Below the pieces are notes generated by a model. That model was given only the letters and a program-made list of their open reading frames with translations, searched no databases and was not told the origin of the DNA. From assembly GCF_033807575.1 (NCBI RefSeq), contig NC_084711.1, positions 434,001 to 498,000 on the forward strand: 64,000 bases of DNA. Reading direction: 5' to 3'. This document shows positions 11,217-21,177 of this stretch, one piece after another. Numbering within the stretch: position 1 is the first letter of the stretch; each line of letters opens with the position of its first letter. The position numbers and the translations under genes were made by a program. The stretch is from Cydia pomonella (lineage: Eukaryota; Arthropoda; Insecta; Lepidoptera; Tortricidae).

Positions 11217-12008
11217 GTGAGACCTTAGATCTTAATATTGTGACGAGCAATAGCCCATTTTTTATGTAATATGCATTTTATTGCTTTGTGAATGTGAAGT
11301 GCTGTGCTATGTGTGTGTTAATTGCGGAACATAATCATCACGTTTTCTGTATTTTGTTTCCTCTTAAGAAATGTTCATGAGATGTTTCGTAAGATGAAGT
11401 CACGAATTTGTTTAAAGACTTTAATGTAGAGAACGTGCATAATCAAAAGTAAAATCAATCTAAAAAAGATGAAACAACTCGTTATTAAGAATACAGTGAT
11501 CATTTCATCAGTTGTGATTTTCTAAAACTTTGATAATTTGTGGCAAATTTTACTCCCACTATCAATTAGGGTTCTAAGTGTTAACCGCCATTTTAAACAA
11601 CACATGTTTTCTCACATTGTTAACATCGATTGATTGTAACATTCTAAAGGTTTTTATGGACACAGAAGTGACCGACTCAAGTCTCCATACATACATAGCA
11701 TAAATTACTCGTAAAAATCTTTATTCTAACATAAATTATGCTAGACCGAGGATAATTGGATCAAACTAAAACAAATATATTGAAATTTAATATATTACTT
11801 ATGTACTCGTAAGAAACATATTTACGGGGCAATTTTAATATGATCCGTTTTCCCTGTGATCCAACTCACGTCGGTCTACCCTATATCATAATTCACCCAT
11901 TATAATCTACTACACGGCTGACTCACGATTCTAATATTGAAAATACAACTGATTGTAAGGATGAGATAATCTTCCCTAATTCGCAGACATACCATATCCC
12001 CAACCAAC

Positions 12009-13693
12009 ATGCAGTCCTTCGTAGTGTGCCTGCTGGTGCTCGTGGCCTGCGCTGCGGCTGCGCCCCAGAGGGAAGGAGCTGCCTTCTCCAAAGAAGCCAT
12101 CAAGCAGGCACAGAACACATTCCTCATCCCTAAGGATGCAGAGATCCAGAAGGTAATATAACAGTTCCAACATGCAGTCCTTCGTAGTGTGCCTGCTGGT
12201 GCTCGTGGACTGCGCTGCGGCTGCGCCCCAGAGGGAAGGAGCCGCCTTCTCCAACGAAGCCATCAAACAGGTACAGAACGCATTCCTCATCCCTAAGGAT
12301 GCTAAAATACAGAAGGTAATCTAACAGTTCCAACATGCAGTCCTTCGTAGTGTGCCTGCTAGAGCTCGTGCCTTGCGCGACGGCTGCGCCGTAGAGAGAA
12401 GGAGCCGCCTTCTCCAACGAAGCCATCATGCAGGCACAGGACACATTCCTCATAGTCGATCAGTTTAGTCTGTATTTTGCTCCTGTGCTGTTATCCTGAG
12501 AAAATATCCTGGCTTCTCCAACGCCATCAAACAGACAGGAAACATTCATGATCTCTAAGGATGCCGAGATCCAAAAGGTAATATAATTGTTACCTGCGTA
12601 TATATAGTCAGAAATGTGCCTAAGTAGTGCTAGTAACCGAAGGAAAGGAGTTGCCTCCTCCCAACACCAAGAATGCTGAAATCTATACGGCAATTTAACA
12701 GCAATCTTCATGTTTTCTGTTCCATATCCAGAACCTGATATCTAAGGTTGCTGAAATCCAGAAGGTTGATTCGTAAAAGACGAAATTTTATATTATTATT
12801 TTATTTAATCCAAAAAATAATCCATAACTTGAAATTGGAATCAAATATAGGTGAACCTCTTGAATGGAGGAAATGAAAGGATAAAATGTAGATTAGATTT
12901 GTCAAATATTAAAACTGGGCACGTTTAACGTTTCTAATTAATTTGTCCGTTACCTGAAGAAATTAGGACTTGGTACAATTTTTTGCCAATATTGCATATT
13001 TCAATCTTATTCATTTGGCTCGGATTCATCCTAATGACCTAATGACTTATTTATGACATACAAAATGTTAACTATAACATGTCTGAGTTCTAATGCTTAA
13101 TAAATATTTAATAGCATTGCCATTGCGTCTTTTAAAAGGCCGCTGCAGGTTGGGATTTGCGAAACACTGACCCTGCTATGAGCTAGCATCATTTAGTTAC
13201 CACATCACTATACTATTTAATATTATTGATTTGATAGCTCATCTCATCCTACTAAATACCTACAGACATATTTCGAAAGATTTACTTTAACTTATTCTTT
13301 AATAATCAGCGAATAAAATACTGAGTGGAAAAAACCTACACCCATTTTAAAGCTTTTAACCAAATAAAATTTTCCTGATGCTGATAAAAGTTTAAGTACT
13401 CACCGTACTTTACCGATTCACTCAATAAAACGACAAAGGAAAGATTTAAAAACCTTAAATAAATTATTTAAATATCTTAGCAAAAAACTACTTTTTTCAT
13501 TAATCCGGCAAAAGTAGTCCCGTTTAAAAAATATATTTTATTCCATTAGGTCCAGGAAGGCATCGAGCTAGCAGCGTACGAGTCGATCCCCGGCAACCAG
13601 AGGATCAATCTCTTCGAGATCCTCGGTGACCAAGTCCCCTCAGAGGTTATCAACAACCTCCAGGGCCAAATCGACCAAGTCGGGCGCAACTAA
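12009..13693 (+). CDS. Small secreted peptide, 95 residues, two coding exons
   Basis: The coding sequence joins 12009..12152 (48 codons) to 13550..13693 (47 codons plus TAA), with a phase-0 intron. The donor is AG/GTAATA and the acceptor is CCATTAG. Residues 1-18 form a typical signal peptide (MQSFVVCLLVLVACAAAA), with cleavage probably before APQ. The mature part has about 77 residues, contains no cysteine, is mildly acidic and amphipathic (FLIPKDAEIQK, then VQEGIELAAYESIPGNQRIN, then LFEILGDQVP, ending DQVGRN). From memory, this tail resembles the small immune-inducible Hdd13-like haemolymph peptides of moths, but I could not check that. The molecular function is unknown. Codon use is markedly G/C-ending compared with the flanks, as expected for a highly expressed insect gene. 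The start is the first ATG after the acceptor at 11986, in context CCAACATG. The intron contains decayed copies of the first coding exon. Confidence 0.85.
12172..12315 (+). pseudogene. Tandem copy 2 of the signal-peptide exon
   Basis: This 144-base copy of 12009..12152 is offset by 163 bases and still open for 48 codons, with an intact GTAATC donor. Changes include Ala13 to Asp within the hydrophobic core of the signal peptide (LVLVDCAAAA), Lys27 to Asn and Ala33 to Val. It lacks a convincing acceptor; only ATAACAG stands just upstream. It could in theory act as an alternative first coding exon. The charged residue in the signal core makes a working secreted product unlikely. Confidence 0.75.
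12335..12453 (+). pseudogene. Tandem copy 3 of the signal-peptide exon, nonsense-mutated
   Basis: This copy begins again at +163 (ATGCAGTCCTTCGTAGTGTG). A TAG replaces codon 20, and the copy loses similarity after ACATTCCTCAT near 12453, so the PKDAEIQK end and the donor are gone. It is clearly dead. Confidence 0.8.
12511..12577 (+). pseudogene. Tandem copy 4, 3' half of the exon only
   Basis: GGCTTCTCCAACGCCATCAA, then AACATTCATGATCTCTAAGG and ATGCCGAGATCCAAAAG before GTAATAT, correspond to the last half of the exon and its donor. Small deletions break the frame. The signal-peptide half is missing. Confidence 0.7.
12609..12690 (+). pseudogene. Tandem copy 5, strongly decayed
   Basis: Pieces matching GTGTGCCTGCTGGTGCTCGT (here AATGTGCCTAAGTAGTGCTA), GAAGGAAAGGAGTTGCCTCC and AATGCTGAAATCTA can be placed in order on the exon, with deletions in between. 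An in-frame stop and a lost donor make it non-functional. Confidence 0.6.
12731..12764 (+). pseudogene. Tandem copy 6, last remnant of the exon
   Basis: Only CTAAGGTTGCTGAAATCCAG plus AAG and a following GT survive. They match the PKDAEIQK end of the exon. This is the shortest and farthest member of the decaying row. Confidence 0.55.
12765..13549 (+). other. Remainder of the intron of the secreted-peptide gene
   Basis: This is AT-rich intron sequence without an exon, tRNA or delimited transposon. It ends in a T/A-rich tract and the acceptor ATTCCATTAG. Confidence 0.6.
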
Positions 13694-13975
13694 GTCTATA
13701 CTCCTACCAGTACGGCTAAGATGGTCGCCACTCGCCACTTTATCGTCTGTCACTATGCCTATCACGTTCTAACGTATTGAGCGCAAAAGTGACGCATGAC
13801 GGGACAGGTGAAAAAACCACGACCATGCTACCGCCGCAGTAACGGGGAAAAAATGAAGAAGATCCAACCGTGCTGGTTTCAACACGAAGACGTTATTTAT
13901 TGGTGACGCAAGTACAATACAGTGAATGTGATATTGTGCAACGTCTTTTATACATTTGTACATAAATTATATTTA

Positions 13976-13981
13976 AATAAA
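13976..13981 (+). terminator. Poly(A) signal of the secreted-peptide gene
   Basis: AATAAA lies 283 bases after the stop codon and is followed within 30 bases by a GT/T-rich stretch (CTTGTTTTCC). This fits a 3' UTR of about 300 bases ending near 14000. Confidence 0.75.
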
Positions 13982-14009
13982 GTGGTCGCGCGACGTCCAA
14001 CCTGCTTGT

Positions 14010-15130
14010 TTTCCTTACATAACTGCATAGAAGTATCGTTCTCGAGGAACTAGTATAAGTGTGATCTCCGATTACATATTAATGTTACGGATCTCGAGTC
14101 CAGGATAAAATGGTGTTTTATACATGCGCAGCAATAGGAATACGCGATCAGTTACTTACACTCTATAATCAATTAGTGAGAAGACAACTTACGTTTAATG
14201 GGGATCAGGTTTCCGAATCTGTAGATTTTTATCTTGTTTTTGATCCGGCTTTAAATTAATGATTATTAAAACAGGGTTGACTCGATCTTGTTTTTGGTCA
14301 GTTTAAAAGGTAGAAAAATGAGGACAGTCTTATGTAGATCGTTAAAGACCTCAACCAAGTAAACGTCTGCATAATAAAAACAATCGTTAGTAGAAAAAAG
14401 CGCCTTATGAAAACAGTTTGAACAATTAACCCCAAGACGTAAAATTCTTGTCGTGGAATGCCATTACAAATAACACTGGTTAAATGCGAATGCTTGTTGA
14501 TTTGATGATGAGGTATGCTTATAGCATTTGAGGAGTTTCCTCAATTCTTCATAGATTCTTATCATCAGAATTCGAACCTATTTCCTACCTGGTTTTGGTT
14601 GGGTGAAGTTTTTTTTTTAGAAAACTACAAAACTTCTACTCGTTCAATTTTTTTTGTATAACAACATTATAACAATATTTTGCAACGAAAGACCCAAACA
14701 TTCATCTTACTTGAATATTAGTACATGTTACTTGAATGATGTTACATTATTTTGGACTGCTTATGAATGAGTTTATAGGAACCTATTATATTAATTAGTT
14801 CATGTGGGGTAAGATGAATATAGTTTATTTGTCTCGGGGCAAGAGAAACAGTATGAGGATTCCCTTCAAGTGTTTTTCTTGCCCAAATGTTTCTTTTACC
14901 TCATTCCAAACTTATCTAAATTTCTAATGTTGCAACAAAGTGGAACAAACCACGAAGTGAATCGTTATGTGTTTTGATCGAGCCGTCGATGACATAACTG
15001 CCGTAACTCGCACAAAATGCATGCGCAAGAGTTCTCATCTTACATATTAAACATTTAATAGCGCCTGACAAAAATAAATTAAATAGACGCAGAGAATTAT
15101 TTGATATGATGCCACGGCTTTTATACCATT
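14010..15130. other. Gene-free stretch
   Basis: I see no exon, RNA gene or well-bounded repeat. It is AT-rich with scattered poly-T and no long open frame. Confidence 0.45.
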
Positions 15131-15500
15131 AAGGTGCGACCAGACCGCAGCTTAAAAAACGGTCACGATACGGAATCGCAGTGACGCGTCGTATGCGTAC
15201 CGTTTTTGACGCATGCTCCCCACACCGCTGCTTAAAATACGCTGACGCACCGTAAATTGATCTGCGTAAAAATCGCAAAAAATATTACACGGAGATCTTA
15301 TGGCAGACACCATACCTGTAAAAGACGCAACTGATTTGCGAACAAAAAAGATTCGCGTGAAGCACGTCACTGCGATTCCGTACCGTCACCGTTTTTTAAG
15401 CAGCGGTGTGGGGAGCATGCGTCAAAAACGGTACGCATTCGACGCGTCACTGCGATTCGGTATCGTGACCGTTTTTTAAGCTGCGGTCTGGTCGCACCTT
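15131..15500. mobile_element. Non-autonomous TTAA-type inverted-repeat element, complete
   Basis: The ends are mirror images: AAGGTGCGACCAGACCGCAG and, on the right, CTGCGGTCTGGTCGCACCTT. The terminal inverted repeats continue inward for about 100 bases (TTAAAAAACGGTCACGATAC, CGTACCGTTTTTGACGCATG). The left flank reads CATTAA and the right flank reads CCTTTA, consistent with a slightly decayed TTAA target duplication. Copy 1 at the window start shows an intact TTAA. There is no transposase. A piggyBac-type origin is inferred from TTAA alone; the terminal sequence itself is not one I recognise. Confidence 0.75.
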
Positions 15501-16365
15501 TACACGGTTTACCGTCGGCAGGATTTTTATGCCCGGAGTAGCATAGAAATGTTCTCAGAAATTTAATTTAGCAAACAATGAAAACATGTCAATGTCAAGG
15601 CCTTATTATTCAGGCATTATAAACTTATAAAGACATTTGTATATGACGATAATTTTATTAAATATTTTAAAATATTTATTCTTTAAATTTCTACTATAGT
15701 CTTGCTGATTCAATTGCATTAAATTTTAGTGTGAGTTTACAGAAAGTTGCAGGAATGTTACATTGTTCCTGCATTTTTGTGAATGTCGGAGAGATTTGCA
15801 CATTGTAAGCCCTGAAGATTACTGAAAATGAAAATCTCGTTATCTGCTTCTCCATCGCAGGAATATGAAAGAGCGATATCACCGATCGAGGGACGGATAA
15901 CAAAAAAACGATTTTCGTTTTTCGCTGTTGTTCCTCAGGTTTCATTTCACGGGAAAAATGTATGTAATGTTTGAAATAAAAGAAACATGAAAAAAAAATA
16001 CTGACCAACTCCCAACTCCCGACTCCGGAATCTACCATCTTCGCTCCAGAAAAGAGAAATAAGTAAGCTTAGAGTGCTCACTCCATAGGTAAAACTGTAT
16101 TATATAGATAAAACCCATTTATAATATGTTCAAAGCGAGCTATGCGAAAACTTATTTGTAATAAGTTTTAAATGGCTCCAGCTACTTAATAAGTTCAGCC
16201 ATCGGGACATACCCGTCGGCAGTGAATATTATTTCTATCGTATTGTTCATCATACAGATCTACCTATACTTACCTATAATATATTTAACCCGAAAAAAGG
16301 TAGGTAAATAAAAAAACGTAGAATGAAGACAAAGAATTAATTAAAAATTACATTCTAAGAAATTA
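15501..16365. other. Gene-free stretch downstream of the cysteine-rich peptide gene
   Basis: A 114-codon open frame on the minus strand (15694..16038) has no signal peptide or domain-like pattern and reads through low-complexity ends. I do not take it as a gene. No clear AATAAA for the neighbouring minus-strand peptide is present in the first 150 bases after its stop. Confidence 0.4.
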
Positions 16366-16536
16366 TCACAAACACTGGGTTGAGAAAATACTCGTCAGTT
16401 TACAAATCAATCCTTCGCAACAGTCTCCCATTAATGAAATATTACATGCTTGTCCCAAGGTTTTGCATCCTCCGACGACCACCAACAAGACGGTCATCAG
16501 TAGACTCCACAGAAGGAAATGTGAAAGTCCCATCAT
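16366..16536 (-). CDS. Small secreted six-cysteine (knottin-like) peptide, 56 residues
   Basis: The single-exon frame starts ACAATGATGG and ends TGA. Residues 1-22 are a strong signal peptide: Met-Met, then a Leu/Val-rich core and two Gly. The mature part of about 33 residues begins at or near Cys24. Cysteines stand at 24, 31, 39, 40, 45 and 55, that is C-x6-C-x7-CC-x4-C-x9-C. This is the spacing class of inhibitor-cystine-knot peptides, a fold used by many arthropod defence, protease-inhibitor and venom peptides. The gene carries no domain that would decide among these, so its role and target are unknown. A TATA box lies 63-69 bases upstream. An upstream in-frame ATG-less extension exists, but the tandem ATG at 16536/16533 has the better context. 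No transcript evidence is available. A chance open frame is unlikely given the signal peptide plus ordered cysteines. Confidence 0.65.
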   Translation of the reverse strand: MMGLSHFLLWSLLMTVLLVVVGGCKTLGQACNISLMGDCCEGLICKLTSIFSTQCL

Positions 16537-16598
16537 TGTTCTTCGTTCCAGTCGCAGCGGCACAGCTATTCACAGTTAGCTTATTCTGGGACCTGTTT

Positions 16599-16605
16599 TT
16601 TTATA
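16599..16605 (-). promoter_or_regulatory. Putative TATA box of the cysteine-rich peptide gene
   Basis: TATAAAA on the minus strand, within GGTTTTATAAAAAAACAG, would place transcription start near 16572 and give a 5' UTR of about 35 bases. The alternative reading is that AAACAG is a splice acceptor and the 5' UTR starts farther upstream. Confidence 0.45.
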
Positions 16606-16849
16606 AAACCAATATTAAACATTTGTTTTCTTTTTCATACCTACCTACATAATTATATATATTATAATTATAACCGTAGGTACCTATTTGTAACAGTTCC
16701 ATTAGGTAAGTACTTAGACATTAATAATCAACAACCAACAGCCTAGCAAAAGCTTCTACTCCTAACCACCAAGTTTGAAACAAGCTTCTGGTCGGGTCTT
16801 CGTCTGCGCGGCATGATGATGATGTTTATTAAAAATATCACAAGTCCTT

Positions 16850-16968
16850 CCCCGGGCTCGAAACTAACTCCATATCTAATTTATTTTTATCTATATCTGT
16901 TGAGCGGTTTAAGCGTGGAGAGTACTTTCTGTCTTATTTTCGCATTTATAATATTAGTAGAAATGATG
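16850..16968 (+). repeat. Dispersed repeat with TTTCGCATTTATAATATTAG motif, copy 2
   Basis: This is a shortened relative of 5405..5572. It keeps TCTATATCTGTTGAGCGGTT, TAAGCGTGGAGAG and TTTCGCATTTATAATATTAG and lacks the GACA run. It is non-coding. Confidence 0.5.
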
Positions 16969-17198
16969 CAACATTTAAGATTTTTTTAAATTAACCTTTA
17001 AGTAGGTGAAAATGGTGGTCGGCCTTATCGCCTAAGTTTTATTGTCCAAATTTCACTTGCCAACTGAAATTTTGCAGATGATTTACTTTGGGAACCAAAA
17101 TTCAGCAAATTTTAATTATGATAACGTTGATTACTTGATAGAAAGGATAGCTAAGTAGATTATGATAATGACATATACCTAACATTTGGGACACATTT

Positions 17199-17474
17199 AA
17201 TAATAATAATAATAATAATAAATATTATAGGACATTATTACACAAATTGACTAAGTCCCACAGTAAGCTCAATAAGGCTTGTGTTGAGGGTACTTAGACA
17301 ACGACATATATAATATATAAATATTTATAAATACTTAAATACATAGAAAACACCCATGACTCAGGAACAAATATCCATGCTCATCACACGAATAAATGCC
17401 CTTACCAGGATTTGAACCCGGGACCATCGGCTTCATAGGCAGGGTCACTACCCACTAGGCTAGACCGGTCGGTT
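17199..17474 (-). mobile_element. tRNA-headed SINE (SINE-1), full-length copy
   Basis: On the minus strand the head (TAGCCTAGTGGGTAGTGACC, box A-like; GTCCCGGGTTCAAATCCTGG, box B) is tRNA-derived. It is followed by a body (GGGCATTTATTCGTGTGATG ... CACAAGCCTTATTGAGCTTA) and a (TTA)n tail at 17199..17220. A second full copy lies at 48008..48285, a head fragment at 19072..19135 and a tail-half at 37915..38010. Such SINEs are copied by a partner LINE that recognises the tail. Confidence 0.85.
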
Positions 17475-17579
17475 GGCTCGCCAAATAATTTAATTGACCA
17501 AATATTTATTAATACAATAACGCCTAGTAATTTGCGAGGAAGAGCGTCTTAGGAAATAGTACAATAAAAAACAATCACG

Positions 17580-17910
17580 CAATTTTTTTTGTTTTTCTTT
17601 GAGGCAGGTTGTCCAAGTCGGCCAACTCTCAACAAACAATAAAACGTCAATTTTTTTTCGTGTTAAAAAACATTTCTTTCACCATGCCTAATCAGAATAC
17701 GATATAGGTAAAAAACTTAAGTAAGTCACCTGTTGTATATAGTTGTGACGTGTTCGAATAGACATTTGTTTTGTTTGTGTGTGTCTTTTAAACATGTATT
17801 GTCTATTTGAACACGTCACAACTACATACAACAGGTGACTTACTTAAGTTTTTTACCTATACTGAATATGTCCTTAAACTGGTTCCCACTATTTTTGTTA
17901 CATCCTGTAT
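17580..17910. repeat. Foldback element with 61-bp arms
   Basis: Within a repeat that starts GTTGTCCAAGTCGGCCAACT, bases 17704..17764 (ATAGGTAAAAAACTTAAGTA, GTCACCTGTTGTATATAGTT, GTGACGTGTTCGAATAGACA) pair almost perfectly with 17799..17860, around a GTGTGTGT-containing loop. An open frame at 17807..18142 starts inside the right arm and is not considered a gene. The repeat is related to 7590..7780. Confidence 0.7.
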
Positions 17911-18189
17911 AGTTAGTTCATCAAATAAACCAAAGACACCAGACAAAAAACTTCAGAGACTAAACAAATATAAAACCGTTTTAATTTTAATCATAAAATT
18001 TTATTTACTAATTTTATTATCACTTACGAACAGCGTCCAACACGCAATGAACGGAGCACGTGAAACAGAATTTAAACTATGGAAGGTGGAGGTAAGGAAT
18101 ACAATCTCCATGTACCAAAAAGTGTCTGTCAAAAAACCTTAAATAGGTGGCGCTACAATACCTAGAATACTTGAGAAAAAAATCTAATC

Positions 18190-18360
18190 ATAGACAGCGC
18201 ACTTCACTCCGTCAATAACGCCTAGGTTCTTAGCTATTTTAGCGCTACTCTGGAGAGATTTTGAACTTTTATTTATAGCTGACAGCAGGACACTCTTGCA
18301 ACAGTTCTACCATTAGAGATTTCACTCCTTTTAATTCCACACTCCATAATGAATGACAGT
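18190..18360. repeat. Dispersed lepidopteran-type repeat fragment
   Basis: Sequence containing GCGCTACTCTGGAGAGATTT and TTCTACCATTAGAGATTTCA has the look of a widespread moth repeat, which I recognise only by general resemblance. No second copy is in this window, so the call is tentative. Confidence 0.3.
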
Positions 18361-18824
18361 ATTCACTGACATGTCACTACCTAACTTGAATTTGTAGTTG
18401 ATACGGTTGATACCGATAGTCATAACAAAACATTAACTGAGGTACTTGCGCCTAAGAAGGTCCATCGTTATTTTTATTACCGTAAATAAATAATAATAAA
18501 TAAAATATGTATATTTCGTCGACTTTATAGTTGTTAATAACAAGTGGAAACAAAACAAATAAATTAAACTTAAAGCTGAAGATTAGGTGTTACAGGTACA
18601 TTCGATTTTAATATTACTTCCAACTTTAGTCCAACATTATCCATCATTTATTTCGAACAAAGTCCATAATGTGTTAGTATTTAGTAACATGAAAATACTT
18701 AAATCTAGAGTTAGTACAAACATAACATAATGGGGCATGTGGCAACTTAGCTGGGATATTTTGGAGATTATAATTGGGCAGTTTTATTTTCTTATTTTTA
18801 ATACAAACTTGCAGCTTTGTCCAT

Positions 18825-18910
18825 CGTACATGGATGCAAAATTTTAACTCAATTACACTTATGAAAATGAAATTATGAAAGTGAGTAAGCTTAAGAACCG
18901 GACCATCTTA
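18825..18910 (+). repeat. Dispersed remnant (ACATGGATGCAAAATTT ... AGTAAGCTTAAGAACCGG)
   Basis: This shares ordered blocks with 6170..6260 and 33555..33650. It is non-coding and its borders are uncertain. Confidence 0.45.
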
Positions 18911-19071
18911 GGTGCAGGTACCTTACTTACTTTGGCATGTGACTTCTCATTTCTCGTGCGAAAACAAGATAGCCAACGAGTAAGTGCCACACTAAATGAT
19001 AACTCTATGACCCGACAAACAGATAAAACCTGTGGAATCTTCATTTAGGTAGAAGCGTTTTAAAGCGCTTC

Positions 19072-19135
19072 TTAGCCTAGTCAGTAGTGACCCTGCCTAT
19101 GCAACAGGAGGTGCCGGGTTCATATCCTGGTAAAA
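19072..19135 (+). mobile_element. SINE-1 head fragment
   Basis: TTAGCCTAGTCAGTAGTGAC, CCTGCCTATGCAACAGGAGG and GCCGGGTTCATATCCTGGTA match the tRNA-like head of the SINE at 17199..17474. The body and tail are absent. Confidence 0.7.
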
Positions 19136-19589
19136 AATAGGCAAGAAGTTATATTTTGAAACAATAAACCACTGCGAAAATAATAATAACAATAATTCAC
19201 TGCGAGATCTCTAAGTGGCTCATTATAGATAGAAACTTGAAACTTTCAGTATTACTCATATATATTATAGAAGTATGAGTACATTGAAACGGTCCTAATA
19301 AACCCAAGTTCATTGATGTTCCGTTCTGTTTTTACAAAGTTTCTCCTACTCTCTATCCAACGATCACTTCAATGGGCACCCGTATTTCATAATATTCTAG
19401 TTTCATGACTTTCATGCACAAATATTTTATGTTCCTACCATTTTGTACGCCGCAACTTGTTGCATTGCAATAATATTGCAAGGAAAACTATTAAGGCTCT
19501 TAACACACTGGATCCGATTCGCACGTCGCTCCGACGTCAACGTCATTTAGTTTTAATTATTTGTTTCTCCTATCACCAACTTAGAGTTT

Positions 19590-19665
19590 TCTGTTTGGTA
19601 TGGTTGACTAGTAGATAATGCCTTCGGCTTTAAGCCGCCATTTGTACATAATTACTGAATAAAAA
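19590..19665 (+). mobile_element. LINE 3' end fragment
   Basis: GGTTGACTAGTAGATAATGC, TTTAAGCCGCCATTTGTACA and ACTGAATAAA match the 3' terminus also seen at 4985..5135 (reverse) and 54555..54665. Confidence 0.5.
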
Positions 19666-19667
19666 AA

Positions 19668-19960
19668 CAACCGGCCAAGTGCGAGTCGGATTCGCACAGG
19701 AAGGGTTCCGTACCGTTATCTATAAAAACGGTCACCCATCCAAGTACTGACCCCGCCCGACGTCGCTTAACTTCGGTGATTGGATGAGAACCTCGAGATT
19801 GGAAAGAAATATTTATTTTATTCTGTTTTTAGTATTTGTTGTTATAGCGGCAACAGAAATACATAATCTGTAGAAATTTCAACTGGCTAACTATCACGGT
19901 TCATGAGATACAGCCTGGTGACAGACGGACGGACGGACGGACCCGGGTTCGATAAACTGT
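19668..19960 (-). repeat. 5S-containing dispersed repeat, copy 2 (reverse of 9465..9766)
   Basis: The unit starts ACCGGCCAAGTGCGAGTCGG, then GAAGGGTTCCGTACCGTTAT, the antisense 5S piece, CCTCGAGATTGGAAAG, ATAGCGGCAACAGAAATACA, and ends in a GACGGACGGACGGACGG run. The order and junctions are as in copy 1. Confidence 0.7.
19729..19792 (-). pseudogene. 5S rRNA-derived fragment, copy 2
   Basis: On the minus strand this reads like the middle of 5S rRNA (CGAAGTTAAGC, then GGGCGGGGTCAGTACTTGGA, TGGGTGACCG), with the same truncation points as at 9676..9738. A few substitutions separate the two copies. It is not a functional 5S gene. Confidence 0.85.
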
Positions 19961-20344
19961 GCGACTTGTGCCGGTGCAGTACAAAAGGCACCTGGGCCCC
20001 CGTGACCACTGTGACCATTGTCACCAGATATTGAACATTATCTGTACTATTTCTGGTCAAACAAGTAATGTATTGACGCTACTTAATGTCCTTACCTATC
20101 GACCCGGCAATGTACAGAAAATTATGAGTGTCAGATGTTTATTGTCACTGTGTTGAAATAAGCGCCTGATATTATCTCAACTATTATATATCTCCTGCTG
20201 TTAGCTATTACTGTTATTACTTAGGTCTCAGTTACTTCAACAATTAATACAAAGTACCTACTTAAGTGAGTGGATAAGAAAGATTAGATATCGTGGTTTA
20301 TATGTAGTATTCTACCTATCGACATTTGGCAAGAAGATTTTCTT

Positions 20345-20690
20345 TTTTAGCCTATTTGTGTGTCCCACTGCTAGGCAAAGGCCTCCCCTCTAGCTGTGCT
20401 GCCTGTGCTGAGCAAGGTCCCGCCAGTCCCGCTGAAACGCATCCAAGTCGTCCCGCCATCTCTTTCTCGGTCTGCCTCTGCCACGACTACACCGGGGATG
20501 CCAGCTAGTGGCTATTTTAGCCCATCTGTCATCATTCATCCGGCAGACATGTCCAGCCCAGTCCCACTTTAGCCTGGCGGTCTTCATCCCAACATCGACG
20601 ACACGGGTTTTGGAGCGAAGCTCTGTGTTCCTCACCCTGTCAGATCTTCGGATACCCAGGATCCTCCGCTAAATATAGGGCGAAAATTCG
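20345..20690 (-). mobile_element. RTE-type LINE fragment, C-terminal end
   Basis: The minus-strand frame 20390..20635 encodes LKWDWAGHVCRMNDDRWAKI followed by a GRGRPRKRWRDDL motif. This is the conserved C-terminus of RTE-like reverse transcriptases. The frame continues upstream (toward 20680) as RILGIRRSDRVRN. It ends in a premature stop at 20390, after which the expected tail (GLCLAV-like, 20345..20385) continues in another frame. It is a dead fragment. Confidence 0.75.
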
Positions 20691-21177
20691 GCAGCAGTTT
20701 CATTCAATTCATTTTACTTTACCTAAACAGGATTTAACATTATTGTCTATATTTTTTCTCTACCATGAAGAACAGCTGTAACAGCCACTGAAAAACGTAT
20801 TAATTGTATACCGTATTTGCTGCGTGCAAAGCGAGTGGTGGGGGTAGCCAATACGATTACAGCGCATGCTACGGCTAAAAATGAAACCAATGGGGTTGAG
20901 GGCCAACGCGAAAAACGCAAATCAAAACGTTATCTGCCTTGCTATATCGTTCTTGTATATTCGAGAGACAGAGACGCAGATACAGAAATGTCGTTGTCGT
21001 TTTTCGCGGTAGAACTTCTGGCACGAGCTGGTAATGATTGATTGTTTTAACCCTTTGAACGCTTCGTCATAAACACAAACATCATCTAAACCCCAAAATT
21101 CCGGGCGCAAGGGGAGCTTTTTTAATCGTATGGCGATATTGTCAAATAGGCAAAGATACATAAAAGATTATAAGGCA

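Noticed and set aside
15694..16038. 114-codon minus-strand frame
   Set aside because: Low-complexity ends, no recognisable pattern, and no good splice or promoter context.
16380..16652. 90-codon plus-strand frame opposite the cysteine-rich peptide
   Set aside because: It has no signal peptide or motif. The minus strand has the better-supported gene.
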